Of a stretch of 64,000 nucleotides of DNA, positions 10,429-24,790 are shown one piece after another. This stretch comes from Emiliania huxleyi CCMP1516 (taxonomy: Eukaryota > Haptophyta > Isochrysidales > Noelaerhabdaceae), in NCBI RefSeq assembly GCF_000372725.1, contig NW_005201381.1:183953-247952 (forward strand), read 5' to 3'. The position numbers were made by a program, and so were the translations under genes. The notes beneath the pieces were generated by a model. That model ran no database searches. It had not been told where the DNA came from and saw only the letters and a program-made list of their open reading frames with translations. Each line of letters opens with the position of its first letter. Within the stretch, counting starts at the first letter, position 1.

Positions 10429-10951
10429 GTACTCCGTGCTTGCTGCTGCCTGTCTGTATGGGGGGAGAGGGAGGCTTCGCGCTGGCGGCCTCGAGGGCGT
10501 TCGTGGCGGACCGTTCCTGCACCCTGGTCTCCCGAGGCCTCCTGCAACCTGGTCTCCCGAGACCGTGGGGATGGGGGGGGGGGTTGCACGTTCTTTCTCG
10601 TCGCCCGCCGCCCGCCGGGCCGCGGGCCGGCGCGTGCGTCACCAGACACCACACGTGTCTCCGTGTGTGTTTGGCAGCACATAACTAAAAATGACAAAAA
10701 TGACATCGAGCGTGCAGCCACGATGTGATTACTCTCTGTACAGAAAACTCAAGGGGGTGGCAAGGGGGGCGCGACCGAGCACACCGTGAGGACAAAAGTG
10801 CCGCGCGGCAAGACCTTCAGAGTCGAAACAGGCGCCCGGAGTTGGGTTGCGCGGCCGCGGGTTGGCGTCCGCCTCGGTCTCTCTCGACGACGCCCCAGTT
10901 TGACCTCTTGACCTCGCGAGCGATAGCAAAGGCGCTCTTCTTCCCGGGTAC
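10429..10951. other. intergenic region between convergent genes
   Basis: Lies between the ends of Sec61-gamma (+) and the proteasome gene (-). Two short near-copies of CTGCAACCTGGTCTCCCGAG/CTGCACCCTGGTCTCCCGAG occur at about 10517-10560. No gene or RNA signal is seen. Confidence 0.4.
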
Positions 10952-11973
10952 TCAGCTCTTCCGCTCGACGGTGCGCACGCCGTTTTTGTCGACCACCTTG
11001 ATGGTGAAGTTCGGCATTGAGATCATGAAGCGGGTCTGCACCTCCTTGAAGCAGCGCTCGAGCAGCTCGAGCCCTTGCTCCTCGGTGAGGTCGGCGCGCC
11101 AGTGCGTGTCGAGCAGGCTGCGCGGGGAGAGCGGGGCGCGGCTGAGGGGGGCCGGGCGGCGGCCAGTGGTGTGTGCAGAGGTCGAGTAGGGCAAGGCGGA
11201 GGGCAAGGCGGAGGGCGGAGAGCGGAATGCGGAGGGGCGGGGAGGGGGGGGAGGGGCTCCCGCCCTCGACGGTGGCTGAGCCGTGGGGCGCAACGTGCCG
11301 CGGCCACGGCGCAGGATGGCAGCGCCATCGACGAGCTCGATGTGGCGGCAAGCGGGGCTCCCGGGCAAGAGTTGCGCGCGCGCGTGTGGTGTTCGCGGCG
11401 CAGCGCCTGTTGCAAAAGAAGCCTCCGTAGCCGTGCGAGGCATAGTCGAGCTTCTGCATGGAGGCGAGGTAGTCGAGGAAGTAGAGCGAGGGGCCCACGC
11501 CCTCGTCGTACCCGACCAGCAGCATGTCGACCTGCGTGCGTGGGATGGGGGGAGAGGGCACTGGGCGGGCAGGGGGTTGGCTGTTTTCGGCTCGAGCAGC
11601 GGCGCCTGCGACATGGCGCGCCGCAGGTTGTACGACTTCTCGCCGCGGATGTAGTTGGCGGCGGCGTGAGTCGTGAGTTGGACGCCGTTGCGCATCGCGT
11701 AGAGCGTCATGTTTTTCTGAATATACTCGGGCTCCTGTGTAGGGCGGGGGGCCAAACTGCGCTGGCGGCGGCGGTTGCCAGCCTAGGGGATTGAGAAGGG
11801 TGGAGCGCCTGGATGCAGTCGGCCGCGTCGCCGCCAACAGCGAGCAGCTTGTGCGAGTCGAGCTCGCGGATTTTGTCCAGCTGCTGCGAGTAAACCATGA
11901 TGGAGCGCGCCGCGTTGGCGTCGGCGGCGATGATGGCATAATCCTTGCCGGTGAAGCCAATCAGGAAGTCCAT
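10952..11973 (-). CDS. PSMB2: 20S proteasome subunit beta-2 (PSMB2/Pre1 type)
   Basis: Non-catalytic beta subunit of the 20S proteasome core. Exons 11973-11809, 11734-11606, 11531-11407 and 11117-10952 add to 194 aa, close to the usual 200. Characteristic stretches are MDFLIGFTGKDYAIIAADAN at the start, EPEYIQKNMTLYAMRNGVQL, DMLLVGYDEGVGPSLYFLDY and SLLDTHW near the C-terminus; the start Met-x3-IG rather than a processed Thr fits the beta-2 (C7-I) class. All three introns have GC donors following AG, which makes this gene a clear example of the unusual splice sites in the window. Confidence 0.94.
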
Positions 11974-12587
11974 GCCTGCGCGGGAGGGCGGGGGATGGGA
12001 GGTCGCGATCGGAATCGCATACGCCTGGGAATTCGCGCGCGCGACGCCTGTCGACCCGAGCGCGGCCGCCCTGTATCGAGACAGCGCCGCTGCGAGTTCT
12101 TTTTCCCCGCTCGAATTCTTTTTATGTCCAGTGGACAGCAACTCGGAACGTATCCCCACATTGTTTGGAGAGCCGCCGCGGCGCGCGGGTGGAGTCCTTA
12201 TGTCGGAGATCTCTCGGGACGACTCGGGTTTGAGCTCTTTTGCGTTTTGGTTGTTGCTTGTTCACCGGATTGCGCAGACCAAATCTATGCACTATGGATA
12301 GTAAACAAAGTCTCCCGAAACGCGTGCGCTGCTCGCAACGCACAACGGGGCCCTCTACACATGCATATGCGAGACGGGGGCAGGGGCGAGCGCGCGAGTG
12401 CCGAGTCCCTCCCCGCTCGCAACGCGACGATCCGCGGAAGTGGGAAGACGGAGAGGCGCAAGAGGCGCGCACAGAGGGCGGCCTCCACAGTAGTACGTCT
12501 CGTGTCGGACGGGGTCCTTCGCCGCCGGCATCCTCGCCCGGGGGGGGGGGGCGGGACGCCCTAGATAGCGCGCGCCAGTCCGCGCCG
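11974..12587. other. intergenic region upstream of proteasome gene
   Basis: Should hold the proteasome promoter (near 11974-12150) and the 3' end of the ATP-grasp gene. I see only a G run at about 12540-12550 and no coding or RNA signal. Confidence 0.35.
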
Positions 12588-15281
12588 CTAGTGCACCTCG
12601 AAGAGGCCCGCCTCGACCAGCTCGTGGAAGGCGGCGTAGTCGCGTCGCAGCACCTCGAGCGACTCGTGCTGCAGGTTCACGTTGCCCGACGCGGAGCACG
12701 CGTCGATCGTTTTTGCGATTGGCTGGCCGACCGACACCATGACGCACGCCGACTTGAAAGAGGACAGTCGCGTGATGGCGAGCCAGCGCTCCTCGTTGAT
12801 GCTCTTGAGCACCCCGGCGACCGGCGAGCGCAGCTTCGCCTCCATCACGTGCACCGAAAAGTCGCTCGGCACGACGGGCAAGTCCGCAAACGCCGCCGGG
12901 TCGAGGTAGCAATCGAGCATCGCCGTGACGGCCGAGTAGCCAAGCGCCGCCTCCGCCATCGGAGCCTGCGTCGACGAGCACACACACACCAGAGTCAGGG
13001 CGGGAAGTACCCGGACGGCCTCGTGCTGTGTAATCGCGCGGATCGCGTGAACGCACGGGCTAAGTGAGTACAGTTGCAGCCAGGTCACGTGTCCTCCTCC
13101 AGTGCTAGCCGGGAGGCACGGGTCCAGTGCTAGCCGGGAGGCACGGGTCCAGTGCTAGCCGGGAGGCACGGGTCCAGTGCTAGCCGGGAGGCACGGGTCG
13201 TGTATTCCGCATTTAGGCATCGGAGCCCATGTGCCCTCGCCGCCGTGGATGCGGCAGTTCACCTCCACCAGCACCGGACCACGCTCCACCAGCATAATCT
13301 CGGTGTGGCAACAGCCGTGACGGATGCCGAGGGCGTCGAGCACGCTGGCTGTGTACCCCACCATCTCGGCCAGCCTCGGCTCGGAGTCGATGGCGAGCAG
13401 CTGCATGCCATAGTAGACGACGGGGGCGCCGTTGTAGACGCGCTTGTCGTACTTCCAGAGCGCGACGCACTTGTGCACGCCGTCGCGCGACACCGTGTCG
13501 ACGACGTACTCGTCGCCCGCGAGGTACTCTTGCAGCAGCACGCTGTAGTTGGTCAGGCCGAGCACGTTCTTCGTGCCTTCGAGCGCGCGGTACGCGGCGA
13601 CGACGCCTGCGGGAGATTGCCGAGATCTGGCCGAGGTGCGGCCGAGGTGCGGCCGAGGTGCGGCCGAGGTGTGGCCGAGGTGTGGCCGAGGTCATCTCCT
13701 CCTCCGCCACCTTTGCAGAGGTGTGGCGTGGAAGCGCTTGCACCTCGGACGGATCTCGGCATGATCTCCGGCCGAATCTCGGCATGAGCTCGGCATGAGC
13801 TCGGCATGAGCTCGGCATGATCTCTCTCGTAGAGGTCGCGCCGTCGCGCGAGTCGCAGATCGATACGCCGTCCGAGCCGGCCCCCTCTACCGGCTTGACA
13901 ACGGCGCGGTAAGGCGACGGGCTCCACGCTGCCAGAAACGCCTCGACGCCCTCGATGCTGTCGACTTGCATCTGGAAGGGCGCCTAGGAAAGGGGGGGGG
14001 GGGTAGTAAGAGGGCAGAGGATTGAGTCCCAGAGTCGCCGCCGGGGAGGAGGTGTCTGCAGAGCGTCTGGCCAGGGGCTTGCGAGGGAGTAGCGAGGGAG
14101 GCGCCTCCAGCCCCGCAGACCGCACCGCCTCCGCCTGCGGGAAGAGGAGGAGAGGAGGGGAGGAGAGGAGACGTGAGGAGCAAGAGGTGGGGCGGTGGCG
14201 GCGAGGAGGACGGGAAGCGCGGCGGTGGCGGAGAGGAGGAGAGGCAGCGGCAGCAGCACCACACGCCTGCGCGTACTTGTTGCGCCTCAGACCAGACTTG
14301 AGCGTCCCGTTGCCAGGCAGCTGCAGCGCCTCCGCGAGCGCGTCGCCGAGAGACACGCCCGTCTCACACCCGACGATACACGCTACCACGTTGGCTCCGA
14401 TCGCGCGCACCGCCGCCGCCGTCTTGGCCACCTGCACGGGGCAATCACGGGGTTGCCACCACGGGGCCATCACAGTCGTGGGCGGAGGCTTCTCGCCGCT
14501 GCGACTGTTGCCCGTCGCAGCGGGCTGTGGCGTAGGGTTCGAGCTGTGCAGTGGCGGACTGGTCGCAAGGCTGAGAGATGCGGAGGTAGGAGCGGCAGCA
14601 CACACCTCTCCCACCTCATGGGAGAGGACGCCCGCATGGCTTATGCCCATCCCGTGCGCGACAAAGCCCTTGAGCTCCTCTGGGATCGACTCGGACCACA
14701 CGCAAATCACCTGCGGGCGGGCACTGACGCCTTGGACACGCGCTCGGGCGGCGGCGGCGCTGAAGGCAGGGGGGTTGGCGGGTGTGCAGGCGGCGGCGCT
14801 GCTGCGCTGCGGGTGCTGCAACCAGCTCATCGCCAGTCAATCTCACGCAGCTTCCGGAGCCTACTGGCTCCCTCACCTGTAGGCCCATGCGGTGGACAGC
14901 CTGGTGCGCCACCACCGCGCCAGTCGAGACAGGGTCGACCACCACCACGGCATCCGCGCCGGGCACCGACAAACCGGCCTCGGCGGCCTTGGCCACCTCA
15001 AGCGCACTCGCGCGCCTCACCGTCGGAACGAGCTCGTACGTCTGCGCGGTTGGGAGGGAGGAGGAGACTGCGAGGGGCAGACCGCCCTTCTCGCACAGCA
15101 GGTACTCGGTCTCGATGCCGATGCGGCACGCGGTGCGCAGCAATTTATCGAGTGCAGAGTCGGGACAGTTGTCGTACCAAGCGACCCGCCGCAGCGGCGC
15201 GTTGCCACATCTCAGCTGCATCCACTTGCGCTGTGGGCCATTGTTCACCACTGGCGTGGGAGATTCTTTCACCTTCCGCAT
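12588..15281 (-). CDS. ATP-grasp domain ligase-like protein
   Basis: Six exons (15281-14877, 14710-14606, 14431-14273, 13983-13842, 13606-13227, 12965-12588) join to 522 aa. The N-terminal third looks like a pre-ATP-grasp alpha/beta fold (VPGADAVVVVDPVSTGAVVA). The ATP-grasp part shows AVVKPVEGAGSDGVSICDS (nucleotide-binding Lys and Gly-rich loop), LLQEYLAGDEYVVD and the metal-site motif VLVEVNCRIHGGEG. This resembles amino-acid or peptide ligases of the carbamoyl-phosphate-like ATP-grasp superfamily; the substrate cannot be read. Introns 3-5 have GC donors, and intron 5 starts with the same nine bases as exon 6. The upstream frame is open for about 20 further codons without an ATG, so a 5' exon is possible. 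Confidence 0.85.
13103..13199. repeat. 25-bp minisatellite in ATP-grasp intron 5
   Basis: Four near-perfect head-to-tail units of about 25 bp with the core AGTGCTAGCCGGGAGGCACG, lying near the 5' part of intron 5. Too few and too uniform, and without spacers, to be anything but a minisatellite. Confidence 0.85.
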
Positions 15282-16346
15282 GAGTTGGCGAAGTGCACGC
15301 GTGGCCGATGGGGAGGATGGGTACGATCCGATGGGCACGATCCGGTTGCGACCCGTTCGCGGTTTCTTCTTCGCCGAGAACCTCGGAGACTGTGTGAAGA
15401 GCTACAAGAAGAGCTTTTCAGCATGACCAGGGGCAGGGCCGGAGGGCCGAGCAGTTTCCCCACTTGTTTCTCTCTCTCCTGTGTTAGTGCCAGTGCGCGT
15501 CAGTCCCGTGCCCAGTGTCGTGCGAGGCCGAGCGAGGGAGGGAGTTTTGTTGTAGAATTCTCTCTCTCTTTCTTCCTCAATGAAAAACAATGCCCGATGG
15601 GTGATGGGTGGGTGGGCTTCAGACCTCGATCGACGCCCTGGGGATGTATGTACATGTAGGATTCCTATATGCTATAACGGACCCGTCACCTTCGGCTCGT
15701 GTGGATTCGAACCACTGCCGCGGGATTGATGCTTACTGGCTTCCATCTGAACGGAAGTACCTATTCTAGGATGCGCACATCGCTCATCGGATCTCTCTGT
15801 CGAGATGGGGGGTCGCCGCCCCTGACCGCTGACGCCGCCCGCCGCGGCGCGCCCTGAAACCTACTAGTACGGCTCTCTACATCAAACATAAACTCATATA
15901 TAAAGCTGCTGAGCCAGGATGACAGCGAGCGATGCGTGCCGATGACGGACTCGCCATCATGTCTGGTGTGTGGGCACGCGCGGGGACGCGGCGGGCCCGC
16001 GGGACGGCCGGACGCGCGCGGACGGCGGACGACGGAAATCGTGTGAAATCTGGAGACGCGGCGACAACCTCGACTATCTTTCACCGTGTGCTGACCGTGT
16101 GAGTGTGAGACGATGATGACGCGCATATGGGGAGGGGAGGCATTCTGAGTGAGTATTAAACTTGGAGCACTTGGAGTAAAAACGCGCTGTGAGTTATTCA
16201 CAAGTAATTTCAATAAAAAACGAGAGGCAAGAGCGCACCTCGCGCCAAGCCCACAATCCGTCTCTTTTCTCTGCTCGCAAGCAGCGCGAGCCGCCTGCGG
16301 CAACGGCTCGTCGCCGACCAGCGCACGCGCTCTCCTCTCCCACTAG
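15282..16346. other. intergenic region with a tRNA-like B box
   Basis: Between two minus-strand genes. On the minus strand at about 15695-15715 there is a perfect T-arm-like sequence, GTGGTTCGAATCCAC, but no matching acceptor stem or anticodon arm could be folded, so this is at best a tRNA pseudogene or a tRNA-derived short repeat. A TATAA-like AT-rich patch is at 15895-15905, and ACTTGGAGCACTTGGAGT at about 16160 recurs at 38431. Confidence 0.4.
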
Positions 16347-19085
<2,739 letters not shown>

Positions 19086-19832
19086 TAGTGTCAGGAGACT
19101 CCGTGCACGGCCGCCAAGTAAGTGATCACGCTCTTAGTGAGCCCGCGCACAACATTTTTTTAAAGTGTATGTAGCTGTAGGTAGGTCTTACGAACATACC
19201 CGAGGGGTGAACTGCTGACAGGGTTTGCGATGAGAAGCGATCCGAACGTGGCATTCGGGTGATTAGATCACTACCGCCGTAACGCAAGAGCACTGCGACG
19301 GATCGGGCTCATGCTAGCATCCACCTCGCGGGCCCGATGTTCTGGCCCAGCGACGCAGCGAGGCTGCTGCGGAGCACTCGCGGGCCGACTTTCTGGCCCA
19401 GCGAGGCCGCTGCGGGACACACCCCGGCGGCTCGGTTCGCTCCTCAACGCAAACTCGGTCGAGCAAGAGGTCAAGGTGTGTGTGTGTAAAGGCGGCGCGG
19501 CACGGTAAGACTAAGAGTCGGCGGTCGGGCGCGCGGCGCGGCGGCAACAGACGGCAAGCAGGGCATCGGACGGCGGGACATTTTGCCTCCATGCTCCGAG
19601 CCTGGCTGTCCATTCGAGCCTGGCTGTTCATTCACCTTCCTACCGTAATCTAACAATGGCGGTTAGCTGTTAACAGCTAGGGTAGGCCTAGGCCGAATGA
19701 TTTTCCTCGAATCATTCCGTGCCTGCCTGTTTGTGTAAGTTTCAACTTATCCGCGCGCCGGTGAGTGCGGCACCGGCGCGCGACCCGCCACTGACCGCTG
19801 CTGTGGCTGCCCGAACCAACGCCGGCCAGCTC
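19086..19832. other. intergenic region with short dispersed repeats
   Basis: Holds a local duplication of CTGGCCCAGCGA blocks (about 19330-19415) and a copy of a short repeat, CGAGCCTGGCTGTTCATTCACCTTCCTACC at 19611-19640 region, that recurs at 38030-38075 and, inverted, at 41913-41975. The thiolase promoter should be near 19090-19200. No gene is visible. Confidence 0.45.
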
Positions 19833-22800
19833 TCAGCGCCCTGGTCTGTAGGTGCTTGTCCCCCCTCCGCCATAGCTGCCCGAAGAACGGCCCAAGGCAC
19901 CAGAGATGAGCCGCTTCGGCGCGGAGCTGAAGCGCGCCTCCATGCTGCGCGTGGCTGCCGCCGCGTCACGCGAGAACTGCGGCTGGTCGTGCTTCGAGAG
20001 CGTCGGCTGCGGGAGTATCTGCCCCCTCAGCAGCCGCGGGAGGTGTGCCTGCTTGGCGGGGGGGTCAAAGGAGACCCCCACCGTGGCGCAAGCGGGTATC
20101 GGCGGCAAGTTGTATTCCGCGCCGCCTACAGGAGCCACGGCGCAATCTCAAGACTCGCGGGGAGCCGGGGGGGGGGGGTTGGACGCGTCGCACCCGGTGG
20201 CGGCGGGAGCGCCTCTCCGGCTTGGCGGCGCGACGCCGCGCTCGCACGCACAAACCCGCCAAAACCGAGCGACTCCGCCGCAGCAGCATCCAAGCGCACC
20301 GGCGGCGCGCTGACTGGCGCCGCGGCAACGGCGGCGCAGATGGCGCCAATGGGCTGGGCGGAGGAGACAAAGAGGAGAGCGTCGCCGTGCCTGTCGCGAT
20401 CCGCCTGCAGACAACGTACCGCATGGCGATCAGAGGGGCAATTCATGGCCGTGCGCGCCCCGACGCCTCGGCTCGTTCCGCCTCCTCCGCCGTCAGCGTC
20501 GCGCGCACCGGCGCCAGCGTGGCGCGCAGCCGCGGCGCGTCGATGAACGGGAGCAGCGCGATGGCCTGCCACGCGTACTTTTTCCCGTTGAGGTCGTCGG
20601 CAAAGTCGATCGGGTAAAAGTCGATGATTGGCGAGTCGGCGTCCACCATCAGTTGCCTAGCGGGTGGTGATCAGTTGCCTAGCGGGTGGTGACGGGCGTG
20701 TCGCGGGCGCGCCATGCGGCGCCCACACAAGTGTCGTCCTCGGCTGCCGGTGCGCGGCTAATCTCGGCTAGTCTCGGCTCATCTCGGCTCATCTCGGCTA
20801 GTCTCGGCTGCCGGTACGCGGCGGGCAGCGCGTGGCCCGACGCGGGAGGGAAGACGGACATCAGCTGCTCGAAGGGGGAGAAGGCGGCTCCCTCCTCGAA
20901 GGCGCCGCCTAAGAGAGGAGGGCGGGGAGGGTGCGAAGAGAGGAGTGGCAAGGTCCCCCCTCCTCTCCCCGCCTGCGAAGTCGGCGAGGTCGACGAGGTC
21001 CGAGGCGCAGGGCGCGTAGTGGAAGGGGAAGTACCACCCCCAGTCCTGCACCCCTTGGTAGTAGTACATGAGCACCCAGCACAGCCCCTGCACGTAGTGC
21101 GCAACGACGGAGCGGCGCGCGGCCTCGTCCTGCCGCGGCATCTGGAGCTTGGACGAATAGTACCGCTCCTTCCAGTCCCTCTGGCCGTACCGGACGGTAT
21201 CCACCTGCGCATACTCCTCCGCCTAGCAGAGACATGCCGCTCTGTTGTCAGGCACAAGTCGGGAACCGTCCACCCGCCGGCCCGAAACTCGGCCGCCTGC
21301 CGCGCCTCCAGCAGCTTCTGCACCCGCGCCTTGCAATCGTCCGGCTCGGAAATGAGCAGAGATTCGCCGAGATTCGCCGAGATTCGCCGAGATTCGCGCC
21401 TTGTAGTCGTCCGGCGCGGCCGCCTCGCCGCCCTGCGCGGCAGCCGACGCGGCGGCCGACGCAGCAACGCCTGGCGGCTTCTTCTTGGCCAACCGAATCT
21501 CGACGGCGCCGTCTCCCGTGTTGGTCGAGGTGCAGCCGTGGAGTGTGGCGTACAAGTGAGCCGAAGCCTAGCAGAGAGAGGTGCGAAGACGAGATCTAGC
21601 CGCCGCGGGTCGTGGCGCGCACGTACAGGCGGGCCGTCGGCCTTGAGGAAGCCCGAGAGGCCTCTCAGCGGCAGCGGGTCGGCGGCGACGCGGCGCGCAG
21701 ACGCCGCATACGCCGCGACCGCGTCGTGCAGCTCCTGATCATCAGTCATGCATACTCAGTCCTCAATCCTTGACACGCCGCGACCGCGCCGTGCAGCTCC
21801 TGCTGCCGCCTCTCCTTGGGCGGGTAGAGGCCGCCAAAGGCGCCCGCCTCGACGGCGCCCCCGCTGGCAACCTTGCGCGCCGCCTCTGCGCGCGCGCGCC
21901 CCTCCTCGCGCCGGCGCGCGCGCTCGAAGATCTCGTCCTACTCTCGACTGCCTCTTGTGAGACCGCGGCGGCCCCTCGCCCTCTCTCTGCCTCTCGCCCG
22001 CTCGAACGGCTCGTCCTCGTACGAAGAAACCTCGCGCAGCAGCACCTCCGTGCGCGGCAAGTGCACTCGCCCTGCGTCGGTGAGGTACCCGCCAAGCTGC
22101 GGCATCAGCCGCTTGTACGCGAGGATCAGCATGTCGATCGCGCCTAGACACGAGAGTGTGGCCAGAGTGGAATAGACAGGCGCGGAATCTCGAGCCCGGC
22201 GGTGACGGCGTGGCTGTGTGTGGCGGTGTGGCGGTGTGACTGCGCGACTGTGTCCGGTGTGTGTGGCTGTCCGGTGTGTGTGGCTGTGTGTGGCGATGTG
22301 TGGTTGTGTGTGGCGCTGCGCGCTGCAGGTGTGTTGGAGCGGGTCCGGCGCGGTCTATAGTCGCGCCGTCGCGGATCTCGAGGGCAGGGATGTGCTAAGT
22401 AGTGGTTGATTAGTGGTTAATTCGTGGTTGATTAGTAGTCGCGCCGTCGCGGATCTCGAGGGCAGGGATGTGCTAAGTAGTGGTTGATTAGTGGTTAATT
22501 CGTGGTTAATTCGTGGTTGATTAGTAGTCGCGCCGTCGCGGATCTCGAGGGCGGGGATGTGCGGCAGGAAGTCGTTGCCGACGAAGAAGCAGAGAAAGAC
22601 AAAATCGTCGACCACGCGCTCGAGGTCAAAGCCGCCCGGCACGGCGCCAAACAAGTTCTCGTCCGCGCCGCCAAACTCCTTGCACAAGTACTCGCGCAGC
22701 ACCCAGATTTGCAGCATCTGCAGCTTTGGCGGGCCGATCACGGCGCCGTTGGCGCGCGCCTCTTGCTGCTTGGCCTGCGCCTTGCGGTCCAGCACCACCT

Positions 22801-23317
22801 CGCGCGGGACAAGAGTAGCCATGATCAGCCGAGAGGAGCCGAGAGTAGCCGAGAGTACGGCCCAGCGGCGCGAGGTGAAGTGCGGCTCAACAGAGTCGAC
22901 TGCTGGGCTCCTCGCGGACTGCTGCTCCTCACCTCGCGCAGGATGGTGAAGTGCGGCTCGTGCGTCGCCAGGGCGAGCATGATCAGATCCGCGTCCAGCC
23001 CGTGGATGACATGCCGTGAGTTTGGCTCGTAGCCGTCGAGTCTGCGCTGGTCCCGGATGTGCTCCATGATCTTGTGCTCGCCCTCGCCCGGAACCGTCGC
23101 GTCCGAAAGGATGACCTAAGTGAAGGTGAGGTGAGGTGTCTCCCCACGTACTCTCACGTGGGGCAAGGTCCCAGGCAACCCCTCGCGACTCCGTCTCAGA
23201 TCAGGCGCCCACACGGCATTGAAAGTGCAAGGCCCGGTGCGCGTGGGTGAGCGGTGCGTGCGTGTGTGTGTGAGTGAGTGGATGTGCGTATCTGCGTGTG
23301 TGTGTGAGTTGTGTGAG

Positions 23318-23358
<41 letters not shown>

Positions 23359-24176
23359 TGTGTGTGCGAGGAGGACCTTGATGCCGCGCCACGCCTCGCA
23401 CGAGTGGATGCGCGCCTGCACGTAGTACTGCAGCCAGCTGGCGAGTCGCGCCTAGTCTCGCCCGATCTCGGCTGATCTCGGCTGATCTCCACAATCTCCT
23501 GCGGCTGGCGCGCGACGCGCGCCATGAAGGCGGTGCCAGGGGTGATGACGTTGGAGTCGAAGCCTCCTCCCTCGGAGGATGGCGGCTCACGCCCGGCGGC
23601 CCGCAGCTCGGCGTTCAGCTCCTCCTCCACCGCCGCCTTCTCCGCCCGCTCCTTGGCTGCCTTGAAGCGGCGCGATCGCTGCTGGTTCATCTTTGCGCGC
23701 GGCGCCGGGCCGTCGATGGCGAGGTAGAGGAGCTTGCGCGGCCGGATGACGGAGAAGATGCGATCGATGTACTCGAAGATGAGCACAAACATCGCCTGTG
23801 CGCACGCGTGAGTCGGGAGTGGCGTGGCCGCTGGCAGCGCGGCCGGGCCCTGGCTGCGGGCGGGCGCTTGGCGCCTCCTCCGTCTTGGGCGCCTCCCGGC
23901 CCTCGGGATGGACGCACGGGTGGATGATGCCGTTCATATCGAGGTAGAGGTTGTCGAACTCCATCCCGTTTGGGTTGGGAGCCGAGAGGTCGAGCGCGGC
24001 GGGGTCGCTTTCGGCGGCGTCGACGATAATCTTTGGGTACTTCTCCGCGCACCAGCGGAAGAAGGCGGGGACGCCCACTGCGGCGGCGGCGCGAGCGAGT
24101 GGGCGGGGAGCGGGGAGGGAAGGGCGGAGGGTCGGGGAGTGGGGTGAGAAGGTGGCGGGCTGGGCAGTAGCGCACT
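19833..24176 (-). CDS. XRN2: 5'-3' exoribonuclease of the Xrn2/Rat1 family
   Basis: Processive 5'-3' RNA decay, in nuclei also transcription termination. Conserved blocks in order: [27 protein letters not shown] (first acidic residue), [60 protein letters not shown], then RERYY-like [50 protein letters not shown]. All catalytic acidic residues are present. The C-terminus is Gly-rich. At least 14 introns fit, most with GC donors. The start codon is split: A at 24176, intron 24078-24175, then TG; the joined context is GCCATGG. A short upstream frame out of phase overlaps it. Several introns (at 22144, 21936, 21735, 21330) contain or begin with copies of neighbouring exon sequence. Middle exons between 21600 and 21734 are only roughly placed. 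Confidence 0.92.
21735..21799 (-). repeat. 65-bp intron made by tandem exon duplication (XRN)
   Basis: The intron starts GAGCTGCACGGCGCGGTCGC and the following exon starts GAGCTGCACGACGCGGTCGC; over 27 bases 25 are identical, and both copies follow CAG. Splicing at the first base of each copy keeps the frame and gives a GA...AG intron. Visible directly; that it arose by tandem duplication is inference. Confidence 0.8.
22370..22560 (-). repeat. tandem copies of an exon 3' end inside an XRN intron
   Basis: The exon tail encoding [11 protein letters not shown] is followed by two further copies of itself (cores at about 22440-22470 and 22365-22395), each preceded by a TA-rich linker of AATCAACCAC/AATTAACCAC units ending in TTAG. 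The copies differ from the true exon by one base (GGGCAGGG against GGGCGGGG). They lie within the intron that ends at 22144. Confidence 0.8.
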
Positions 24177-24283
24177 GGCAACGCCGCGGCGAGGGTATTT
24201 TCTTTTGCCATGTGCTGGCGGATGAATCGCGCCGGAACGCTCTTCATCGCCGCCTTCCAAATTTTTTTTATATTATTAAAATT
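24177..24283. promoter_or_regulatory. divergent promoter, exoribonuclease / parvulin
   Basis: Only about 107 bp separate the exonuclease start (minus) from the parvulin start (plus). The parvulin side is strikingly AT-rich just before its ATG (about 24260-24284, runs of T and TATTATTAAAATT), unlike the surrounding GC-rich DNA. A shared bidirectional promoter is inferred from spacing. Confidence 0.5.
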
Positions 24284-24790
24284 ATGGCTCTTGGGTGTGC
24301 TCTCTTGCTCTCTGCGAGCTGCGGCTTCGTGCTGCCCGCCGCTCGTTTCCCGGCCGCCGTGCCCCCCCCGCGCTCCTCGCCGCCGGCCGCGAACCTGTTC
24401 GAGAATCTTTCCAAGATCGCCGAATACAACAAGAAGTACCTCGGCACAGCGTTTGCGGCACTCACAGACGACCGGAAGGCACGCGCCTCGCACATCCTCT
24501 TCGGGTTCAAGGAGAATGCTGAGGACGCGGAGGCGCGTGCGCGTGACGTGAAGTGCAAACTCGATAGCGGCGAGATCGAGTTTGAGAGCGCAGCCAGCAC
24601 GTACTCCAGTTGCCCGAGTGCCGCGCGTGGCGGCGACCTCGGCGAGTTCAAGCGCGGCGCGATGGTGCCAGAGTTCGACGAGGCGGTCTTCAGCCAAACG
24701 AGCGAGCAGCTCGGCCAAATCATCGGTCCGATCAAGACGCAGTTTGGCTGGCACATTATTCGTGTCGATGAGCGGTCCGAGGCGGCTTGA
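24284..24790 (+). CDS. parvulin-type peptidyl-prolyl isomerase, plastid-targeted
   Basis: 168 aa, one exon. The first 25 residues are a hydrophobic signal peptide running into SASCGFVLPAARF, a Phe-bearing leader of the secondary-plastid type. The rotamase (PPIC) domain covers residues about 65-165: ARASHILFGF, ARGGDLGEFKRGAMVPEFDEAVF, and the C-terminal KTQFGWHIIRV, all family hallmarks. Known parvulins speed cis-trans isomerisation of prolyl bonds during folding; a plastid stromal role is inferred from the leader. Confidence 0.9.
   Translation: MALGCALLLSASCGFVLPAARFPAAVPPPRSSPPAANLFENLSKIAEYNKKYLGTAFAALTDDRKARASHILFGFKENAEDAEARARDVKCKLDSGEIEFESAASTYSSCPSAARGGDLGEFKRGAMVPEFDEAVFSQTSEQLGQIIGPIKTQFGWHIIRVDERSEAA

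Noticed and set aside
13100-13200. CRISPR-like array
   Set aside because: The four 25-bp units are contiguous with no spacers, and the DNA is eukaryotic.
15660-15780. tRNA gene on the minus strand
   Set aside because: The T-arm GTGGTTCGAATCCAC is perfect, but no acceptor complement to ACGAGCC lies at the right distance, and the best anticodon-like hairpin has an eight-base loop. A permuted tRNA was also considered; the 5' half is not found downstream.
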